A stretch of 8,057 nucleotides of DNA from Planctomycetota bacterium (GTDB lineage: Bacteria > Planctomycetota > UBA8108), in contig JAKUSY010000127.1 of the NCBI GenBank assembly GCA_022451445.1, positions 1 through 8,057 on the forward strand. The letters are read 5' to 3'. The translations under genes were made by a program, and so were the position numbers. Position 1 is the stretch's first letter, and each line of letters opens with the position of its first letter. The notes under the pieces are model-generated. The model was given only the letters and a program-made list of their open reading frames with translations. It did no database searches and was not told the origin of the DNA. Of the stretch, positions 6,142 through 8,057 are shown one piece after another.

Positions 6142-7311
6142 CTAACCGCCAGGCTGTTTTCCGCCCTGGTTTATTTTCATGATGATGAGTTCGGCGGTAA
6201 GTGCCAGGAGGATCATGGATCCCGCTGCTGCAAGGGCTACAGCCGGCCAGTCCGGCAGGGCCCAGGCGGCGGCCCCGCATGCCAGCGGGCCCAGGGTCAG
6301 CCCCATCGAGAGCGCGGCTTCGTGCAGGCCGCTGTTTCGACCTCCCTTTGAGGGAGCCCGGAGACCGTAGTAAAAACTCAGGGTGTAGGGCAGGGCGCGT
6401 AATATTCCGACCAGTGGCAGCAGGGCAAAATAAAACACCGGGCTGTCCAGGCCGCTGAGCCCCAGGAGCGCAAGGGCCGTCACGAGCTGTACGATGAAGA
6501 GCCACCTCGGCGAGTAATGCCAGCCACTGAGCCTGCGCAGGGCAAAGAAGCCGCCGAACCGGGCCAGGTTGATGACGAAGGCGAGCAGGCCCAGCATGGT
6601 CACACCGATCTCCAGGTGTTTTTTACCCAGGTCAGCCAGCTGGTAGTTGATTCCACTGAAGGCGAAGTAGGCGGAAAAGTTAGCAACCCATGCCACCAGG
6701 AGCAGGTGGGAGCTGTTGGGACCTTCTGTGGTGGGTGGAGGTTCGGTTCTTCCATTCCGGGGTTCTATCCGGAGGCGGGGAATGAGCAGGGCAAGGGCCA
6801 ATCCGCTGAGACCCAGCAGGAGAAGCACCCCGGCCTTGAAGCTGAGCTGGTCGTAGAGGCTCGGCCCCCCAAGGCTTCCCAGGCAGATTCCAGCGGCCCA
6901 GACGCAGTTGAAGGTACCGGCTGTTTTCCAGAGGTTCTGCGAGGTGCTTGTCTCCCCCAACGCGCGCTCCAACGGGGCCCAGTAGAGGGCCAGGCCGAGG
7001 CCGAGAATGGGGGCGGCAAGGAAAAGCTGTCCGAGGCTGGTGCTGAAATAGATGATCGGAAGGGCCGCTGCGAAGACGATGGCCGCTCCCGGGAGATAGA
7101 GCGCCCGGGAGCCGACCCGGTCGCTCATGCGTCCACTCAGCCAGCAGACGACCGTATAGGTCGCGTTGATGATGGTTCCGATCAAGCCCAGCTCGAGGGG
7201 GTTTGCGTCGAATTCGTTCAAAGCATAGATCGGCAGCAGGAGCCCGGCGCCGTAGGAGGTGGCATCCATGCAGAAGGCGGCGACGCAGATTCGAAGACGG
7301 GATGTGGACAT
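6142..7311 (-). CDS. MFS transporter
   Basis: This 389-residue polytopic membrane protein has about 12 predicted helices, the size and layout of the major facilitator superfamily (proton- or ion-coupled solute carriers). The motif A loop after helix 2 is clear: GRMSDRVGSRALYLPG at residues 60-75. Helix 4 ends in YWAPLERALGE (110-120). A hydrophilic central loop (about 179-200, Pro/Thr-rich) separates the two six-helix halves. A second basic loop RFGGFFALRRLSG (251-263) mirrors motif A in the C-terminal half. LHEAALSMGLTLGPLACG (329-346) is a Gly/Pro-rich helix typical of the fold. The substrate cannot be assigned. The gene starts 30 bases after the upstream CDS stop, in the same direction. 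It lacks an obvious Shine-Dalgarno on its own strand, so translational coupling to the upstream gene is plausible. A link to sugar uptake is inferred only from the carbohydrate-active-like neighbour. Confidence 0.9.
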   Translation of the reverse strand: MSTSRLRICVAAFCMDATSYGAGLLLPIYALNEFDANPLELGLIGTIINATYTVVCWLSGRMSDRVGSRALYLPGAAIVFAAALPIIYFSTSLGQLFLAAPILGLGLALYWAPLERALGETSTSQNLWKTAGTFNCVWAAGICLGSLGGPSLYDQLSFKAGVLLLLGLSGLALALLIPRLRIEPRNGRTEPPPTTEGPNSSHLLLVAWVANFSAYFAFSGINYQLADLGKKHLEIGVTMLGLLAFVINLARFGGFFALRRLSGWHYSPRWLFIVQLVTALALLGLSGLDSPVFYFALLPLVGILRALPYTLSFYYGLRAPSKGGRNSGLHEAALSMGLTLGPLACGAAAWALPDWPAVALAAAGSMILLALTAELIIMKINQGGKQPGG

Positions 7312-7341
7312 GAATTCAGGAGGTCTTTTTGAAGACAGGCA

Positions 7342-8057
7342 TCACCAGATCTTTGTTTTCAATTCCCCGCGTACCTTGAAGACGCGCCCGCCGAGGCTGA
7401 TCCTGTCGGGCTCCATCCCCTGGTAGATCCGGACCTGCTCCGCCCGGAGATACATCTTTCCCTCGAGAGAGCGAACGGTGAAGAAGGCGGGGGTGTCGTA
7501 GGTGAGGCCGTCGGCCTGCAGGGCGTGGAAGGCGAGAAAGAAGGGGTGGCGAACCAGGAAGCCGAATTGGGGAAGTACGACCTTCGCATCCTCGTCCTCG
7601 TAGGGCTCCTTGCCGAAGTTGACCAGGACCCGGAGGTCGGCGCTGAAGTAGGTCTCCTGGACCGATCCGTCGGGTTTCAGGAACCGATGGCTGCTCAGAC
7701 GGTTGCGTGCGCAGAGCCGGGAGAGCCAGGTGGCGACCTCGTAGGTGTTCTTGATGAAGACATCGCGAGCCCCCAGCTTCCGGTCCGCGCTCCAGCCCGC
7801 CTCCCTGGCGAAACACCAGGCGGCTCTCTCGCTCCCGGCCGCTGAGGGGGCGGGCTCGGGGGATTCGAAATAGCGCCCCGGGGGAAGTGCGTAGACCGGG
7901 GGCTGCCCGTAGAGGAGGCAGCAGAGAAAGCCGGCTGCGGACGAGGGCCCGAGCGCCTGCGCGCCATCGAAACCGAGCCTGGCGATATGACCGTAGGTCG
8001 CCGGGAAGAGAGGGAAAACGGTTGGCGAGGCGGCAGCGGCAAGCTTCGGATTCAGCA
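7342..8057 (-). CDS. C-terminal part of a large carbohydrate-active-like protein (partial, 5' end outside window)
   Basis: This frame is open from the right edge to the TGA at 7344-7342 and gives 237 visible residues. No start is in the window, but codon third positions are strongly G/C and the protein is natural-looking. The ORFs in the other two minus-strand frames here are Pro/Ser/Arg-rich shadows. Visible segments, in fragment numbering, are a helix-turn region with LLYGQPPVYALPPGRYF (47-63), DVFIKNTYEVATWLSRLC (98-115), HRFLKPDGSVQETYFSADL (123-141), a strand VLVNFG (143-148), LPQFGFLV (161-168) and YDTPAFFTVRSLEGK (186-200), ending in short beta segments. The order is catalytic-barrel end, 'HRFL..DGSVQET', 'VNFG', 'LP.FGFLV', then a beta-sandwich. 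This resembles C-termini of uncharacterised glycoside-hydrolase-like proteins of Planctomycetes and Bacteroidetes. The assignment is from general pattern, and no catalytic residues are visible. The gene is the first visible member of the leftward operon with the MFS transporter. Confidence 0.7.
   Translation of the reverse strand, partial: LNPKLAAAASPTVFPLFPATYGHIARLGFDGAQALGPSSAAGFLCCLLYGQPPVYALPPGRYFESPEPAPSAAGSERAAWCFAREAGWSADRKLGARDVFIKNTYEVATWLSRLCARNRLSSHRFLKPDGSVQETYFSADLRVLVNFGKEPYEDEDAKVVLPQFGFLVRHPFFLAFHALQADGLTYDTPAFFTVRSLEGKMYLRAEQVRIYQGMEPDRISLGGRVFKVRGELKTKIW

Noticed and set aside
6517..7332. 271-residue plus-strand open frame opposite the MFS gene
   Set aside because: The Gln/Glu/Gly-rich composition is typical of the reverse complement of a hydrophobic membrane-protein gene.
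7323..7336. Small hairpin GTCTT-TTTG-AAGAC upstream of the MFS gene
   Set aside because: A five-base-pair AT-containing stem is expected by chance, and there is no further sign of regulation or termination.
7316..7816. 166-residue minus-strand frame ending just before the MFS start, and a 115-residue one at 7695-8042
   Set aside because: Both are Arg/Pro/Ser-rich shadows. The third minus-strand frame, open to the window edge, has far better codon usage and protein character.

Overview
The window is a GC-rich bacterial stretch of 8,057 bases with tightly packed genes and a strong preference for G or C at third codon positions. It holds six complete or near-complete protein genes, two genes cut by the window edges, and one well-resolved divergent promoter region. 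No RNA genes, insertion sequences or CRISPR arrays were seen. The large secreted protein with prenyltransferase/squalene-oxidase-type alpha-toroid repeats, the lipoproteins and the sugar-type transporters fit a planctomycete or related PVC-group heterotroph. That placement is an inference from gene style, not from a marker gene.

Left part (1-2379). The C-terminal end of a DHDPS/N-acetylneuraminate-lyase-type aldolase runs in from the left. Its stop lies 6 bases from the stop of a convergent, leftward two-gene sugar ABC transporter cassette: an RbsB-like lipoprotein followed by an RbsC-like permease. The cassette has no RbsA-type ATPase in the window. Its other end is closed by a divergent gene, so the ATPase must be encoded elsewhere.

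Divergent control region (2380-2621). A near-consensus sigma70-type promoter faces left toward the binding protein (TTGACC, 17 bp, TAGAAT). A second faces right (TGGACA, 16 bp, TACAAT). A perfect 7+7 bp inverted repeat lies between the two -35 boxes and is a candidate shared operator.

Middle (2622-5624). Two rightward genes 27 bases apart form an apparent operon: a 648-residue exported alpha-toroid/HEAT-like protein without recognisable cyclase catalytic motifs, and a 342-residue membrane-anchored, cysteine-containing protein of unknown function. They may work together in the cell envelope; this is inferred from linkage only.

Right part (5529-8057). Three leftward genes appear co-transcribed: the C-terminal end of a large protein resembling a carbohydrate-active enzyme (entering from the right edge, with no start inside the window), a 12-TM-type MFS transporter, and a small lipoprotein with a secretin-N-like domain. 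The lipoprotein frame seems to break near its C-terminus: the downstream sequence makes much better protein in another frame. The 3' ends of the middle and right operons collide and overlap.
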